From NCBI GenBank assembly GCA_028023455.1, contig JAQFVV010000505.1, positions 312,001 to 376,000 on the forward strand: a DNA stretch of 64,000 bases. The letters run 5' to 3'. This document shows positions 10,297 through 22,600 of this stretch, piece by piece (the stretch's first letter is position 1; every line of letters starts with the position of its first letter). A program made the translations under genes and the position numbers. This DNA is from Epiperipatus broadwayi (taxonomy: Eukaryota; Onychophora; Udeonychophora; Euonychophora; Peripatidae). A model generated the notes under the pieces. The model was not told where the DNA came from and did no database searches. It worked only from the letters and a program-made list of their open reading frames with translations.

Positions 10297-10915
10297 GTAA
10301 GTATATTTACTTAATATATTAAATTAAAATGTTATCTGTTATTTTTTTCAAATTCGTTCTAATATTTGACCTCTCTTAGAATTTTTTTTTTTTATGATTT
10401 AAAAGAGGAAGTTAAAGTGTAGAATTAGAAAGAATATAATCTCAAATTCATTAACAACTTTCTATATTATTTTGAATTTAATTATTGTAGTTAACATAAG
10501 GATAAGATTTGATTTATCTTTAATGCATTTAATCTAATGTAATTCGATATGCTAGCTGTACCTGCCTTATTAACATAATGACATAAGTAGTTCATTAAAA
10601 AGTGAAAACTCCACGTATTAGTTTTTATTCTCCGCTCTCCATTCTATCATAGCGATTCTGATATGCCAGGTGATATTTAAAGCAGTCGTAGCATGCTGAA
10701 CTCGAGAGCCAAAGAATCAAAACCGGTTTATGGTTGTCGAATATCATGATCTTTCTAACACTAACCCCTCGGGGGGGGGGGTCCGATAATCTTTCAAATT
10801 ACACGGTATGGGATGCTTTCTGTCTTTTAGTATTCAGTCGAGAATTGCCTCATTCAATCGGATATTTTTTTTTGCTTTATGCTCAACTACTGGATTAAAT
10901 TATTTAAATTTTTGT

Positions 10916-11011
10916 CAAGCGTTGGTGGCTTAGCGGTTAGCGTAGCTGCCTTCCAAGCAGCTGGCTCGGGGTTCGCTTTCCGTTCAACGCATTTGACATA
11001 TGAAAAAAAAT
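10916..11011 (+). repeat. Short tRNA-Gly-derived SINE (family S, copy S2)
   Basis: The body resembles tRNA-Gly with anticodon loop CTTCCAA (UCC): acceptor GCGTTGG/TCAACGC, A box TGGCTTAGCGG, B-box-like GGTTCGCTTTCC. The T stem is damaged. The tail is TTGACATATG then A-rich sequence. It is absent from the homologous position in the right arm of the inverted duplication, so it inserted after the duplication. Confidence 0.8.
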
Positions 11012-12040
11012 AATAATAATTTTATATTTCTAATTACTTGCTGGTGGAAAGTTTAAATAATTTTATAAAGAGATATAGAAATATGCATAAAATACATTAT
11101 TAAATGAAAAAACTAAAATATAGTAGAAGCTTATCTCAGTTATGTCAAATTAATAACTGGCAAGTTAATGAGGTAGTATATATAAGTTGTACATATATGC
11201 TTAACAGTGATATGTGAGTATGTATAAACTCTTTGCAAAAAATATATAAATTAGTAAGAGTGATATTTAACTCTTTCTATATAAAAATATAGTAAAATAG
11301 GCTACTGCATGACAAAGGTGTCTTCAGTAGCATACCATAAAGAGCAGTAGAGAAATCATTATAACTAGCTCTTTCCAACTATCATTTGGTCAGACTTTTA
11401 GGTATTACATCTGTATTTAATTTCTTTACGAGAATTGTTAAATACATTCATGGTTTAATGTTAATGGCAGAGTTTTTAATGAGTCACATATTTAGAAGAA
11501 ACAACTGTTTAAATCCCTTTTTAACCTTTTGCTAAGAATAGTTAAATACCCCCATTCATGATTAATCATACAAAACAGTTTGAGTCGGATATTTAGAGAA
11601 AAAACTGTTTGAAACTTGAAAAAAAATATTTTATTTGTTCTGAATTTAAATTCCAAATTATGGATTAACAGATGGATATACTCATGACTACCATTATGCC
11701 CTTAATATATATAAAAAAAACCAACGTATAAATCACCCATTGCAAACAAAACTTCAATAGCCTTTCATTTAATGAGTATTTGGGCATTTTCACTCTTGTT
11801 TTACCCCTAGATAAACTGACTGGAACCTATAAAAACATTCATTTTACCTGTCTAGAATCAAACTTATATACAGTATGTATAATAAACCACTAAACATCAC
11901 ATGATCACCATTTCTTATGCTTGCTCATAAGTTATTAAAATGGGCAAAACTCTCCATATAGTAGTGCCACTCAGTGCAAGCCAGAGTAATCAATAGATGC
12001 CAGAAGGCTTGTGCATAAGATCCCTATCTAGTCCCTACTC

Positions 12041-12100
12041 ATTTAATATCCCCAGACTAGTTTCTTGCTTGTGACTTTCATCAGTGAGGAGCCTTGGATC
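12041..12100 (-). ncRNA. Hammerhead ribozyme in arm of F3, core intact
   Basis: On the minus strand: proximal stem I UCCUCA pairs with UGGGGA (6 bp), then CUGAUGA, a weak stem II with loop CACAA, GAAA, a 2 bp stem III (AC/GU) and GUC at the cleavage site. The distal stem I is weakened by two mismatches. Confidence 0.7.
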
Positions 12101-12598
12101 TGAGTACACTGCACCTAGATCTTAGGATCTAATGTACCAGCAGCCACATTTTATCTCTACTTAATTACAAAACTATGAGAATAAAATTGAAACACAATAA
12201 TATTTTCAACCCAAGCTCATTGGCTTATATAGTCATATAGATCTGAATTCAGTTCAGTACCCATACATTTTGGTATGTTTGGTTCTTTAATAACCATAGC
12301 CATCACTATCCTATTAGGTAGGATTGCTATTAAACCACTAAACATCACATGATCACCATTTCTTATGCTTGCTCATAACTGTTATTAAAACAGGCAAAAC
12401 TCTCCATACAGTAGTGCCACTCAGTGCAAGCCAGAGTAATCAATGAGTTCAGACCTGTATGACTATATAAGCTAATGAATTGGGATTGAAAATATTGTGT
12501 TTTCAATTTTAGACTCATAGTTTTGTAGTTAAATAGAGATAAAAGGTGGCTGCTGGAGGGTTGCATTAGATCCTAAGATCTAAGTGCAGTGTTCTCAG

Positions 12599-12657
12599 AT
12601 CCAAGGCTCCTCACCAATGAAAGACCCAAGCTAGAAACTAATCTAGAGATATTGGAT
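12599..12657 (+). ncRNA. Hammerhead motif in other arm of F3, damaged
   Basis: The CUGAUGA box is changed to CCAAUGA, while GAAA and the stem I strands AUCCAA and UUGGAU remain. Predicted inactive. Confidence 0.5.
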
Positions 12658-12767
12658 GAGTAGGTACTAGATAGTGATTTTATGCACAAGCCTTCTGGCA
12701 TCCATTGATTACTCTGGCTTGCGCTGAGTGAAATTGCTGTATGGAGAGTTTTTCCAGTATGTATAAT

Positions 12768-13310
12768 ATTAGAACTAAACAGAAATGTATTGTTAAATTT
12801 TAATATTACATATTTACAATGAATTTAGTAATTTGTAAATTTATTAAAATGAAAACACTACAGATTCTGCCTTATAAATATAATTTATGATTACTTTAAA
12901 TAAGACATTAAAATATTTTCATAAAATTAGTTGTTTGTACTCTCAATTGTCATTGTTACAATTGAAAATAATTCATTTTCGTCTGCATAGTTGCTAGACA
13001 AAGATAATGAGATGCCTAATTAAAATTAATGCAGATGGAACTCCATAACTATTATATGCATGACCAATTATAGAAGTTTACTATGTGGTAATGTTCAAAG
13101 TAACTTTTTAAGCATGGCATAATTTTGACATGACTGATGAGCATTTAACTCATGAGTTAATCTCATAGTATTATGGTTAGGTTATGGGCTTGATAATGCT
13201 TTTATATTTTATGAGTGCATTTTTACACATCGTATTCTATATTATTCTAAGCAATTATAACAGAAACATGTCCTAAAAATGTACTAATTTAAAACCACCT
13301 AGAAACTGTA
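12768..13310. other. AT-rich stretch, nothing recognised
   Basis: No coding, RNA or shared repeat signal was found. Confidence 0.4.
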
Positions 13311-14500
13311 TATTTTGCATTTCATCATCATCATTTTTTTTTCTATGAAACCAGCTGATAAATTTTACTTTTATTGATATTTTAATGTGTATTTTTGTAA
13401 TTGTTAAATATTTGTATCATAGGCATTGATGCATTTAAAAGCATTTGTAATTTTTAAATAAATAGAAAAACAATCTTTAAATAACCTCTGCAGGTCAAAC
13501 ACCTCTCCTTAGCCTTTCATATAATAATAGTGATGGAGAAGGCAGGAAGAATTTAAACAATTTTCAATCCTTTGCTTTACCCTCTAGATAAAAATTGCAA
13601 TGATTACATGTGTTATAAATCAGTTACCTGAAAGAAATCTCATGTCTATTGAATACATTTTCAATCTTATTTAACCCAGATTCAAATTCAGATCATCTGC
13701 ATGAAAAATAGATCCTCTATTTATGTGCCATAAGACCTTACTGTTTCTAATTTATTTTTTATTTTTTTGTTGATGTCTTAATATGTATAGGCAATTTGAA
13801 ATATTTTTATCATAAATATGTATATGCATTTAAAAAAACTTGTATTGTACATATAAATATATCATTAAAATCAGTCATTACTTAAACAATCTCAATATCA
13901 ATAACAATCAACAATCTCAACCTATTGTCAAGGCAACCTCCCTTTAACAATAAACATATGTGTTAAAATATACTGTGTAGTATTCTATTTTTATATTATA
14001 TGTATTGATCCCAATATCAATAACAAGCAACAATCTCAACCTGTTGTCTAGGCAGCTTTCTTTAACAATAAATATATGTGTTAAAATATACTGTGTTGTA
14101 TTCTATCTTTATATTATGTGTACTGATATCTTAATGAAATTTTAAAATTAAATGAAAAATATGAATATATATGTGTGTGTGTTAAAATATCTACATTCTA
14201 TATGTGTGTGCATTTAAAGTCTTACAGTTTCATTACTGCTCATAGATTTTGTACATATAAATATGTGAAATAAAAATTCATATATCATTACAATATTATC
14301 CAGAAAACAAAATTTTACTAAAATTCTTCCAAACACATTGTATAGTATTTTATTTTTATGCTATTTTTACTGATATCATCATGAATTTTAAAATTAAATG
14401 ATAAATATGAATATTTTTATATACATGTTAAAACAGCTACATTCTATGTGTGTGCATTTAAAGTATCACGTAATTTTATTACTACTCATGGATTTTGGGA
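13310..14500 (+). repeat. Diverged tandem duplications
   Basis: Two blocks of about 116 bp repeat in tandem at 13900-14120 (both contain CAATCTCAACCT and TTAAAATATACTGTGT). A second pair of about 230 bp follows (14110-14265 and 14345-14500, both with ACATTCTATRTGTGTG and CATTTAAAGT). A third pair links 13375-13465 with 13740-13870. Function unknown. Confidence 0.6.
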
Positions 14501-15110
14501 AACCATCGATGGGCTTGGAATTAAATGGTGTGGATATGATATTCTTCTGTGAAATTTTATTTACCTTTTTATTCTAAAAAAGGAAACAAAATATTGAGGG
14601 AACTGCTTAAAAGTTTTAAACTTTCAATAGCCTTTTACAAGAAAACATTTTATTTTATAATATTGAAATATTTTTTTGACTTATTTATCAACTAAAGCAC
14701 ACAATACTTTTATAAAAATATTGTCTAATTTTAATACTTCATGAGTTGCTTATATTTCAAACATTTTTAAACAAATTTTAAACTAATAGTTATTTTTAAA
14801 AAATCAAAATTTAGACCTCTAGTAACTGATTTAGCATGACAGTCCCATTTAATTAACTGAGGATTTCTCTTGTTTATTTATGTTATTATGCTCACTTGTA
14901 AATCCATTTTGGAAGCTTTAGCTCTGAGTCAATAAACTTCAGAATTTGATATTTATTAGGTATCATGTAACTCTAAAGTACTTATCGACTTCAAATTAAG
15001 ATGAAAAGATATAAATTAATAAACCCAAACTAATTAATTGCACTGAGCCACTTTCAGCAAAACACTTCCAGAATCATAGTTCTGAATAAAGTTATGCATT
15101 ACAGGTAAGA
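14501..15110. other. AT-rich stretch, nothing recognised
   Basis: No coding or structured signal was recognised. Confidence 0.4.
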
Positions 15111-15600
15111 TTATATAATTGATATATGGGTGAGGCACAATATGCAAATAAGGTAATTAGATAATACAGTTTTTGGACAATGAAATTGTCCAAGCTTCTT
15201 TGTACTTTCTTTTCCAATCAACTCTTTCTGAGCAAATTCTTCTAACATTTCTTGGAGAAAGCATGTGACTACCTGTAGAGCATGATCCACAGGTTTCTTG
15301 TCTTTAGTATAATTTGACAAATTATTAAAAGAAGGCAGTGATCTAAAGTTAATCCTAGTGCAAATATTTCTAAGATTATTTGCAATTTGTGGGAATTAAG
15401 GAAGGCTTATCCATGCTTTAGGCATATTATTAATGTTTTTAACTTTATTTACATTAGTGTAAAATTTACGATTATAACCAAATTCAATTAGATCATTAAT
15501 GTATGCATCTATGCTATTTTTTCTATCTGCCTCATACTTGCAGAGAATTTTTATTTCTATGTCAGAAACATTTAAAGCCAGCCAAATAAAAATAAAATTT
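15111..15600 (-). pseudogene. Possible Penelope-like ORF fragment
   Basis: The minus strand stays open for about 160 residues with one stop near 15400. It includes 'YINDLIEFGYNRKFY', 'AWISLP' and, after the stop, 'PQIANNLRNICTRINFR'. This arrangement (L..NGYP..FI, then a LPYIP..S..L..I segment) resembles the region after the RT in Penelope-like elements. The usual Cys-rich and GIY-YIG segment is not seen after it. It could belong to another retroelement class. Confidence 0.35.
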
Positions 15601-16309
15601 AAACAAGAGATATTTCTGCCAAATACAGTACTTTCATTTAAAAAATAAAAGTTTTAGAGCTGAAATAATTAGAATGGTTTGTTGCTGAGGGGTTTGTAAG
15701 AAGTTCAAGCACTGTAAATAACAACAATGATCTGAAATTCATGGGGTATGGGCTTTAGAGTTCACTACTTTTGCAGTAAACTATGCAGAACTCATTAATA
15801 TCACCATTAGAAGGCAAGTGTACTATATTGAAACAAAGCACATAAAAATTTTAAATAGAGTCAGACTAAATGTTATCTAAATATATATAAATATACTTCC
15901 TGATTGATTTATTACCCTTTCTGTGGTAACAAGATGTATTCCAAAATTATGATTTTGTGGCTGAGGACATCAGCTGCAGAATAGACAAACAAATAATTTC
16001 TTAACTTAAAATCACAGTCTTGGCTTGGTTTCTTGATATAACATGAGTTATTATTTTATTTACATATAACATATATGCAACAGTATAAAAAATTAAATTC
16101 TATCTAATGCTTTCTATGCTAGTAAATTATAAACAGAAAATCATATAACATAACAATACTAGCCAAAAAAATAAATAAATTTTACTAAAATTTCTTTCAC
16201 AACCATGGTTTCATCTATTAATAAATAGACCTTTTCAAGTGAAATTCAACATTCGGAAAAGCTTGTTAAGAACTATTAATGCTCATTGTATAACATTTGT
16301 AATACAAGC
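15601..16309. other. AT-rich stretch with one inverted repeat arm
   Basis: 16130-16250 is the reverse complement, with mismatches, of about 22918-23020 (AATACTAGCCAAAAAAAT and TTCAAGTGAAATTCAAC on the plus strand here). No coding signal was recognised. Confidence 0.5.
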
Positions 16310-16640
16310 TTATTAAATTAAGTCACATGATGTTTGACTTGATTTTCTTGTAACTATAGTTTTGCTCTTGAGGCTTTGGCAATGTTATATTGCTAAAGAT
16401 CTTAATATATGGTGTATCTGAACTTAGTTCAGACTCATGTTTCATTTGGATAGCTGAATTTGAAGACATATAGACGTGTAAAAATGTCAGATTTTCTACT
16501 TAATAGTTAACTATTAGATAACTGCTGGATTTGAGCTGATATTTTTAGATCTAATGTATGAATATCCTAGCACCTCACTGACAACAGCCAACAGCTAGAA
16601 ACTGGTCTGGTGATAGGGATATTCAGAAAAGCTTGTTAAG
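16310..16640 (+). repeat. Old diverged family F copy
   Basis: Recognisable by CTGAACTTAGTTCAGAC, a GCTGGATTTG block and CAGCTAGAAACTGGTCTGG. A hammerhead remnant (CUGACAA, GAAAC, GUC) lies at about 16563-16620. Related flanks with AAAAGCTTGTTAAGA occur on both sides (16258 and 16627). Confidence 0.5.
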
Positions 16641-19339
16641 AGCTATTAACATTCATTATATTATATATATTATTGTGGTGCAAGTTGAAGCTTACTAAAC
16701 ATACATAAATATTAGTGGGCTCTACTAGGTTGAAACCTGGAACCAGACTCACAAGGGATAGCCTCATTTCCATCTTAAGATCACTGGTCATAATTTATTT
16801 TTCTCTAGAAATCATACATGCCCTAATAAACCAGTTGTTCATATATTCGAACACCCACCTCACAAAAATTTTCTTTTACTTACTCCCTTAATGGATTAAA
16901 AAGATAATATGTGGATAATATTCCATAGGTATAATATTTAATTAGCTAAATTAATGAATGAAAAAAATGTATATATAAATGTAAGAATTAGTTTTACATT
17001 AAGTTGGTTAATTCTGCACTTAAAGAAAATCTAATGAAGCGATTTGATCATTATTTAAATCCACCCATAACAATCCTCTTTTTCCTAACTTAAGATCAAT
17101 TACAATGAATTATTACTAAATATAGATTCTTATTCTAAGTAAATATTATGTATTAATAGCCCTGGGAAGTATATGCAAACTGTTAATTTAAGCCATGGAT
17201 CAGTAAATTGTCTTTGGAAATGGAATATATTGATCCTGGCAAGACAACACCAGAAGAAAAAAAACAAGAAAACTGGTTTAACCTAGACATAGAGATTAAC
17301 TTGCTTCAAATTTGTGAATGAGAACATTCTTCTTTAGACCAGAAAGAATCCTGGGTGCACATAATTAAGATGATATCTGGTAAGAATACTAAATCTCCCT
17401 TCTACATAATTTATTTAGACATTAACATTCCCTAAAAGACACTTAATTCAAACTATAAAAATTCTAACATATAATCGACCCTACTAGATAGATTGAATCA
17501 ACTTTTATTAAATTATCTAGTGACTAAATAGTAATAATAAATACACATAAACAATATAATAAAGTTATAAAGTACATGTTAATTTGATGCTATCTTTTAT
17601 TTTTTGTTTGTAATATTATAATTTAAACAGAATTTCCTGAATACTTCTATCACAATGAATTCAATTGCACCATAATAGTACAGTTCATATTTACCTAGTT
17701 CACAATCAGAAAGATTATAAAGTATGAATGGTTGACTTGAGTTCAGGTAGATAATTGGTTGGCTTGCAGATCATTCACTTGGAACAGGGTCTGCAGGTAA
17801 TTGCATCTCGATTGTTACTTGCAATAGTTCATTTTCAAAAGCTTGCACCAAAATTAACTTATCTAGTATATATAGTAATTTAAAGCTTGTACCAAAATTA
17901 GAATTATATCCTCAGTTAACTGACTGCAGCATTCTTCCTATGGGCATTAGATACATTTCCCATTGGTTGATATAAGGTCAGCCATGGGAAAGGATTGCCA
18001 GGAGGAATCATGAACTTATCTAGCCAGACAACATAGCATAGCTTTCTTTAAAAAAAAAAAACAAAAATTTCTTTAAAAAAACATTCATTTTTATAGTGTT
18101 TGGAGAATTCCCCCTCCTTCTCACATTTACCATTTCATATTGGAATTTCACACTTTATTTCTAATTTTGATAACATACACAATAGATATGAAGCCACTAA
18201 ATATTTTTTTTAATTTTCTTATCCGAGTTTAATCAAATTATAAAAAATATTTTTTTTTGTTATGTGCAATTAGGAACTCATTGCGATTTACAAAATTTAG
18301 ATTAAATTCTTTGCTGTAACATACTTTCACAATAGCCCATATCATTTCCCTGATATTAACATAGATCTTGATTACTCACGACTTAATGCTATCAATCTAT
18401 TTTTATCAATTTATTTATTAATGATATATAAATCCAATCAACCAACATAATATGTGACAAAATGATATAACTAAAAATATAAACTATTATGAGGTGGAAA
18501 AATTTCACCTCAATATATATATATATATGCAAAAAAAATAGCCATCCCACCATTCAATTCAAAAAACAACTTTTATCATCAAAGAATGTCTTTATAAGAT
18601 TTATAACCTCAGATTTAAGAAATTTTATCATCACATCTGCAATAAATATGTAATCTTGCGCTGATGTCAAATTGAAAGGAAATAATGTCTGCGATGTTAC
18701 TCGATCTCATGTGAAAATGGGTTAATCTTTATTAACGGGTCTTTTTTTTTTTGTAATATTTTAACATTTTCAGTTATTGTCCAGATTTCTTTCTGATAAC
18801 AAGATAAATATAAGTCTTATAATAATTTATATTTTTTTATTTTTGTGTATTTTATCCCTTTTTTTTTGTTTTCTTTCTTCAAACAAAAAAAAATACATTT
18901 ATTAGCATTTCTGTGGAGAAACCCAGCATACTCTACACAATCACATGTTCAATAAAATGCCATTTTGGGGAGACATTTTTCAGTTCAAATCTCCATTTTA
19001 TGTGTTAGAAGTAAATATCAAATTTGTGGCTTCAACACATCAATTCCTGTTATATATTACATTAACAATTCCTGTTATATATTACATGGTAAGTAGCAAG
19101 TAGTTATGTGTATATTTTATGTGTTTTTGTAAATAATATTTTAAAAAATTATAATTTAATTATTGTTTTGTGCATATTTAAAGTAACATCTTTTTGTGTA
19201 ATGGTATCATTTATTTAAGATCGTAAATGATTTTTTTTTTGGTTTAAAATGTTTTTAATATCTATTTATATACCATTATACATTTTAAAGTTGTTAGTGT
19301 GAGAGTCATTATATTTGTGTATGGGAAATCAATATTTTT
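16641..19339. other. AT-rich stretch, nothing recognised
   Basis: Homopolymer and (TA)n runs, for example near 18515. No convincing ORF, RNA gene or shared repeat was found in 2.7 kb. Confidence 0.4.
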
Positions 19340-19680
19340 TTTAAAAAAAATATTCTTTTTTAATCTCCATTTCTTCCTCAAAATTGTTTTAAAATTGTCT
19401 TTTTAATATCCATTTGTTTCTCAAAATTTGTTTTAATATTATTTTCTATATTTAAAAAATGGTAATTTTTAATATCCATTTGTTCCTTAAAAATTGTTTT
19501 TTTAATATTCATTTGTTTCTCAATTTTTTTTTAAAAATGCTGTTTTTAATATTATTATTTTTACTTTAAAAATTGGTCTTTTTAATATCTATTTGTTCCT
19601 TAAAAATTGCTTTAAAATCGGCTTTTTAATATCCATTTGTTTCTCAAATTTGTTTTAAAATGCTGTTTTTAATATTTTTT
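19340..19680 (+). repeat. Imperfect AT-rich minisatellite
   Basis: The phrase TTTTTAATATCCATTTGTT, followed by TCTCAAA or CCTTAAAAA and TTGTTTTAAAAT, recurs about seven times with variable spacing (for example near 19402, 19468, 19502, 19579 and 19624). Confidence 0.65.
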
Positions 19681-19701
19681 TATACTTTGTTATTTTTATT
19701 A

Positions 19702-19965
19702 GTCCTGCAACATGGAGCATGTATTAGACTTGCTGCACCTTTTCACATTTGTATCAACCTGCCGATAACTTTGTAAATCTTGCGAAAACATCATATATAA
19801 GATTTGTGTACACAGTACTTTTTTTTGCAAATGTTGTAAAAAAAATTGTGTATAAAATCTGTGTACACATTATTTTGGTCAGATCACAAAATTTCAAAGT
19901 TATCACCAGATTGATGCAAATGTGAAAAGGTGCAGCAAGTCTAATAATGCTCCATGTTGCAGAAC
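19702..19965. mobile_element. MITE with TA target duplication
   Basis: Terminal inverted repeats of about 70 bp: the left starts GTCCTGCAACATGGAGC and the right ends GCTCCATGTTGCAGAAC, flanked by TA on both sides. Size 264 bp, no ORF. TA duplication and size fit a Tc1/mariner-type miniature element. Confidence 0.75.
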
Positions 19966-20169
19966 TAATACCAAAATACCCTTAGATTATTTTGACCTAT
20001 ATAAATTTTACAACTGCAAGGAATCTTATGAACTATACCAAAAATAGATTTGCTATCAATTGACTGTTTTGAACTATTTTATAATGAATTTAAATTAAGG
20101 CTTTTCTTCCAGACTATTTCCATGCTACCCAATAAAAAAACTATTTTTATAAATCAATTTATAAATTGA

Positions 20170-21150
20170 TGACATAAATGATAAAGAAAAGTCTTTATTC
20201 TCAATAACAATTAAATCTTTATTACTAACAGACTTGTATATCTTCATTAAATTATAATATTTTTAATAAATTCATGATTACAATCAAAATCAATATAATC
20301 AGAAGCAAAACGGCTCCTCTGAATATAATTATCATTTTCAAAATTATTAAGCCTCCTATTCATATAATAAAAATTCAATAAAGTTTCTTAAAAGGTTGAT
20401 AACTGTTGACCTTATTATATTTCTTAAATTTTTTTGGGTAATAAAATGACTGAAAAATATAACTATCAACTTTATCAACTCTTAAACGTAGAAATTTTAA
20501 CCTAACAAATTCAAAAATACCCCCTCTCAACAGTAAATTTAATATTAAAATCAAAAGTATTCAATCTATCAAAAAATTCCTTCAACTTATCTTATTGAAT
20601 TACAAACAATCATCAACATATCTAACAAATAATTTTAAGGAAACAGAAAAATTATTAACAACATTACTCTCTAAAAAAATCAATATAGACAAAGCAAATT
20701 AAAAGAGAAATAATATAACTAATAACCCATTCTTTTTTAATCCTATAAAACACATCATTATCCATAAAATACATTAAATCTTATAATAACAATAGCAAAT
20801 CATAAATAATCTTAATTTTATCTGAAGAAAAATATTCATGTTTCTTTATAACTAAACATATTAATGCTTGTAATCCTATCAATTAATTGATATATATTTT
20901 CAATATCTAAAGTATCAAAAACAATCATTTTCTAAAACAAATCCATTAAATTTAACAAATGCCTTAAAAAGAAGAAGATACATAAAATTGATCTAAATTC
21001 ATATTATTCTTAAAAACTTTATAAGAAATTTAAAAATTTTATCAACAATCTTCCCATGTCTTAAACATTAAGAAAATGTTAGGAACCAAATAATCACTAG
21101 TATAGCAACTTAAATAAGTTGATCTATCAATTTTTTTTCCCCATAATTTC
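20170..21150 (-). pseudogene. Decayed Penelope-like reverse transcriptase
   Basis: The minus strand gives 'LKLFVRYVDDCL', matching the RYVDD catalytic motif C of Penelope-like RTs. It is preceded by 'ISYIISLL...FVYIDF', in the position of motif B, and followed by 'KEFFDRLNTFDFNIKFTVERG' and, after frameshifts, 'NNFENDNYIQRSRF', in the order expected for the thumb region. Numerous stops make it inactive. The C-terminal endonuclease is not contiguous. Confidence 0.6.
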
Positions 21151-21185
21151 AATTAACTTAGATTTTATGTTTTTACCAGTGTTAT

Positions 21186-22040
21186 GTATACCTATTGCAT
21201 TGTTAATAAGGAATTGAGAACATTGAGAAGGGTGTAAGACAAGGTGATTCCATATCTCCAAAACTTTTTACAGCAGTGCTACAAGAAGTATTTTGTGAAT
21301 TAAAATGGGAAGCTAAGGGAGTGAAAATAAATAGAGATTATTTAAGTCATTTAGATTTTGCAGATGATGTAGTTGTTTTTGTAAATAATGCTTTAGAGCT
21401 GCAGGAAATGTTGCAGGAGTTATTAGAGGAAAGTAGGACTAATGGATTTTCTCAAAATATGAAAATTAAGATTGATTATGATGAGTTAGAAGAAGTTAAC
21501 AGTTACAAATACCTTGATCAGATTATTAATACAGATAGAAATATAATAGATGAAATTATTTTGATAGAAATAATTTGATACTAAAAGGAAATATGCCTAT
21601 GTGTTTGAAAAGAAAGGTTTTTAATAAATGTGTTTTACCAGTTCTTACTTATGGATCTGAAACTTGGATACTTAATAGAAGAGCAATACAGAGACTTCTG
21701 AACACTCAAAGAAGTATGGAGAGATGCATGTTGGGAGTAACAAGAAGAGATTGAAAAAACAAACAGGTGTTACTGATCTCATTGAAAAAATTAAAAGACT
21801 GAAGTGGAGTTGGGCTGGACATATTGCTAGAAAAGATGATAATAGATGGACAATTGAAATCTTAAACTGGATTCCAAGACATTGTAAAAGACCCAGAAAG
21901 AGACCACATGTGAGATAGATAGATGAAATAAGAAAGTGTGCAGGGGTGATGTGGAGAAGAAAAGCTAAAGATTGGAGAAGATTGGTTGAACTTGGAGAGA
22001 TCTTCATTCTGCAGTGGATTGATAATGATAGATGATGATG
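21186..22040 (+). mobile_element. RTE LINE 3' fragment (copy 2)
   Basis: Begins near motif B ('EKGVRQGDSISPKLFTAVL' across the first bases), keeps 'HLDFADDVVVF' and 'EEVNSYKYLDQIINTD', then loses frame. It continues through the C-terminal block ('TGVTDLIEKIKRLKWSWAGH') and ends in a GATGATGATG run at about 22032. An internal deletion relative to the 6.2-8.3 kb copy removes part of the thumb (near 21437). Confidence 0.85.
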
Positions 22041-22119
22041 ATGAATTGTATATATATCAGCAAGTTATAGAAAATTTAAAATGCTTTAGAGTAATAAAGA
22101 TAAGAAAAGAGATAATAGT

Positions 22120-22600
22120 TCCATTTTTATCTCCCACCCTCCTCTGCATTGTAAACTCATGATGGACCTCAGAGTAATAGTGGTTCTGGTTTGGAACACG
22201 GACCTTGTAGTGAATAGCGATTCCACTTAAATATGGACCTGAAAGAAAATCAATGCTATTCCAGACTCCTAGGCATTACAGAAAAAAGCAGTATAAAAAG
22301 CTCAGTCAGGACAAGAGAAGTATCACAAGGTAGTAGCAGAACTAGAAGATGGCATGTCGGACGAAGACAGACCTCATGATCCAGTGAACTCTGCCACTGA
22401 AGGTTCCAAGGCAGACCTAGGGACTTATACAGGCCATCCGTGCTTTATTATTATTTGTCGTAAGCTGCAAGGCCAGATTTATGTAAGCATACTTTATTAT
22501 ATTAGCTTGTTTCGTAATGGTAAGGCGAGTACTGTAATTCGTGTGTTAAATTATTAGTAATCGTAAGGCCTGTTTTTTTTGTATATATGTAAATCATTAA
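22120..22600 (+). other. Less AT-rich segment of unknown identity
   Basis: Base composition is clearly less AT-rich than its surroundings. It has a TATAAAAAGC motif at about 22293 followed by a short open frame (22354-22557, starting MSDEDRPHDPVNSA). It could be the end of an LTR element or a retrotransposon UTR; I could not match it to a family and saw no second copy here. Confidence 0.3.

Larger units (their letters stand above)
9676..11720 (+). repeat. Left arm of diverged inverted gene duplication
   Basis: Matches, in reverse complement, about 50200-52845. The similarity covers upstream DNA (e.g. GAAGTGACCATATTCGTTTG near 9876), a first exon, its donor, and more than a kilobase of intron (TTTAAAGCAGTCGTAG near 10677; TATCATTTGGTCAGACTTTT near 11380). 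A SINE at 10916-11011 is present here only. Confidence 0.85.
11884..12754 (-). mobile_element. Full-length foldback hammerhead retroelement (family F, copy F3)
   Basis: Flanked by a perfect 13 bp target-site duplication, CAGTATGTATAAT (11871-11883 and 12755-12767). On the minus strand it starts at the GGAAAAACTCTCCATAC end and finishes with the one-sided tail ...GTGATGTTTAGTGGTTT. Two arms of more than 250 bp are inverted. A copy of the tail plus first arm segment recurs internally in direct orientation (about 12331-12445). The variable-length target duplication and direct-plus-inverted terminal repeats fit retrotransposition, as in Penelope-like elements. It encodes no protein. Confidence 0.85.

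Noticed and set aside
10916-10990. Functional tRNA-Gly gene
   Set aside because: T stem is mismatched, and the body is joined to the shared SINE tail and A-rich end, so it is a retroposed copy.
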